A stretch of DNA of 64,000 nt from JBBDJB01 sp040880125 (GTDB taxonomy: Bacteria > Planctomycetota > Planctomycetia > Pirellulales > JBBDJB01), in NCBI GenBank assembly GCA_040880125.1, contig JBBDJB010000013.1:1-64000 (forward strand), read 5' to 3'. Positions 63,684 to 64,000 of the stretch are shown here, piece after piece (the stretch's first letter is position 1; each line of letters opens with the position of its first letter). The notes under the pieces were generated by a model that was not told where the DNA came from, did no database searches, and saw nothing but the letters and a program-made list of their open reading frames with translations. Made by a program: the position numbers and the translations under genes.

Positions 63684-64000
63684 TTAAAGAGGATCAAAGT
63701 GACCGTTTGTTGCGTTGAACGAATGTAGCTGCCCGGCGTCGTCGTCCAAGAGCCATGCGTGAAACCGGAGTTTGCCGGCGCGCAGTCGTTCTCGTACGAA
63801 CTTCAGCGATTTGAGACTTGCAAGCTGTTGTCGCACATGCTGTCCCACGGCCGACTTCAGCAGCTCGCGTTGCAGCGGTCCGGCGAACCGCGCCGCTTCA
63901 TTTTGATTTCCCCCTGCACCGCCCGGTCGGACAAATGAGGTATCTTTCTTCATTTTCGGAAGAAACCGGCATGCGAGATGTCCGCATACGATTGCGTGCC
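63684..64000 (-). CDS. Beta-carbonic anhydrase, partial at window edge
   Basis: The C-terminal part of a beta-class carbonic anhydrase, open at the right edge of the window; the true start lies beyond. Read from the edge it begins HAIVCGHLACRFLPKMKKDT, the zinc-site block usually written VVCGHxxCGxM, and ends HVRQQLASLKSLKFVRERLR, AGKLRFHAWLLDD, the usual end helix. The N-terminal Cys and CxDSR box lie outside. An ATG at 63953 is internal and not the start. Its neighbour is the porin gene. CO2/bicarbonate interconversion is the expected role. Confidence 0.72.
   Translation of the reverse strand, partial: HAIVCGHLACRFLPKMKKDTSFVRPGGAGGNQNEAARFAGPLQRELLKSAVGQHVRQQLASLKSLKFVRERLRAGKLRFHAWLLDDDAGQLHSFNATNGHFDPL

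Noticed and set aside
1..64000. CRISPR arrays, rRNA genes, intact transposases
   Set aside because: None seen. The only mobile-element trace is the integrase fragment at 20316-20537, and the repeats found are not evenly spaced as in CRISPR arrays.

Overview
The window reads as a chromosome segment from a planctomycete, most likely of the Pirellulales type. The grounds are several Tat-exported Gfo/Idh/MocA oxidoreductases, a haloperoxidase ending in a PEP-CTERM anchor, a cell-surface protein with an N-terminal LEQRHLLA motif and dockerin-like calcium loops, an exported FAD oxidoreductase with a golvesin-like tail, and a Ser/Thr kinase fused to a solute-binding domain. The flanking DNA is GC-rich. 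About 1.6-6.4 kb is visibly poorer in GC and looks like accessory DNA.

Layout. 0.3-1.5 kb: Gfo/Idh/MocA dehydrogenase. 1.6-6.4 kb: a transglutaminase-like gene followed by two orphan RHS C-terminal tips. Both tips start at the same duplicated junction, and each is followed by small or coupled genes (methyltransferase, lipoprotein, possible immunity genes). 6.4-9.2 kb: a frameshifted cation transporter, a hairpin-repeat cluster and a haloperoxidase. 9.4-20 kb: CE1-type esterase, DksA-like zinc finger, a second Gfo/Idh/MocA enzyme, a DUF4105 lipoprotein, FAD oxidoreductase, threonine synthase and a bile-acid-symporter operon, with dispersed palindromic repeats. 20.2-25.3 kb: tRNA-Ser(GGA) with an integrase remnant against its 3' end, a dockerin-type surface protein, a truncated glycosidase-like gene and a MoaD-like/beta-propeller pair. 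26.5-36.5 kb: asparagine-synthetase-like enzyme, DEAD-box helicase, small conserved proteins, BON and LssY_C proteins, then an ArsR-led operon (cysteine desulfurase, rhodanese, sterol desaturase-like, TVP38-like). 36.9-43.4 kb: a glycan cluster with two GH130 proteins, a Gfo/Idh/MocA enzyme and a GT4 fusion. 44-58.4 kb: frameshifted methyltransferase, GH43, beta-lactamase-like hydrolase, a solute-binding lipoprotein with a CDF transporter, two TPM proteins, penicillin acylase, lactonase and an ABC exporter. 58.7-64 kb: a broken AraC regulator, the kinase/urea-type receptor fusion, an OprO/P-type porin and a partial carbonic anhydrase cut by the window edge.

How the genes work together. Much of the content concerns carbohydrate scavenging and cell-surface biology (GH130, GH43, esterase, oxidoreductases, porin). 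The ArsR operon looks like a sulfur-handling unit with two matching operator-like palindromes. The most unusual region is the RHS-tip array, where a Hint-domain protein overlaps a methyltransferase gene by 4 nt. Three genes (cation transporter, SAM methyltransferase, AraC regulator) each carry one apparent disabling change. These may be real decay or assembly errors.
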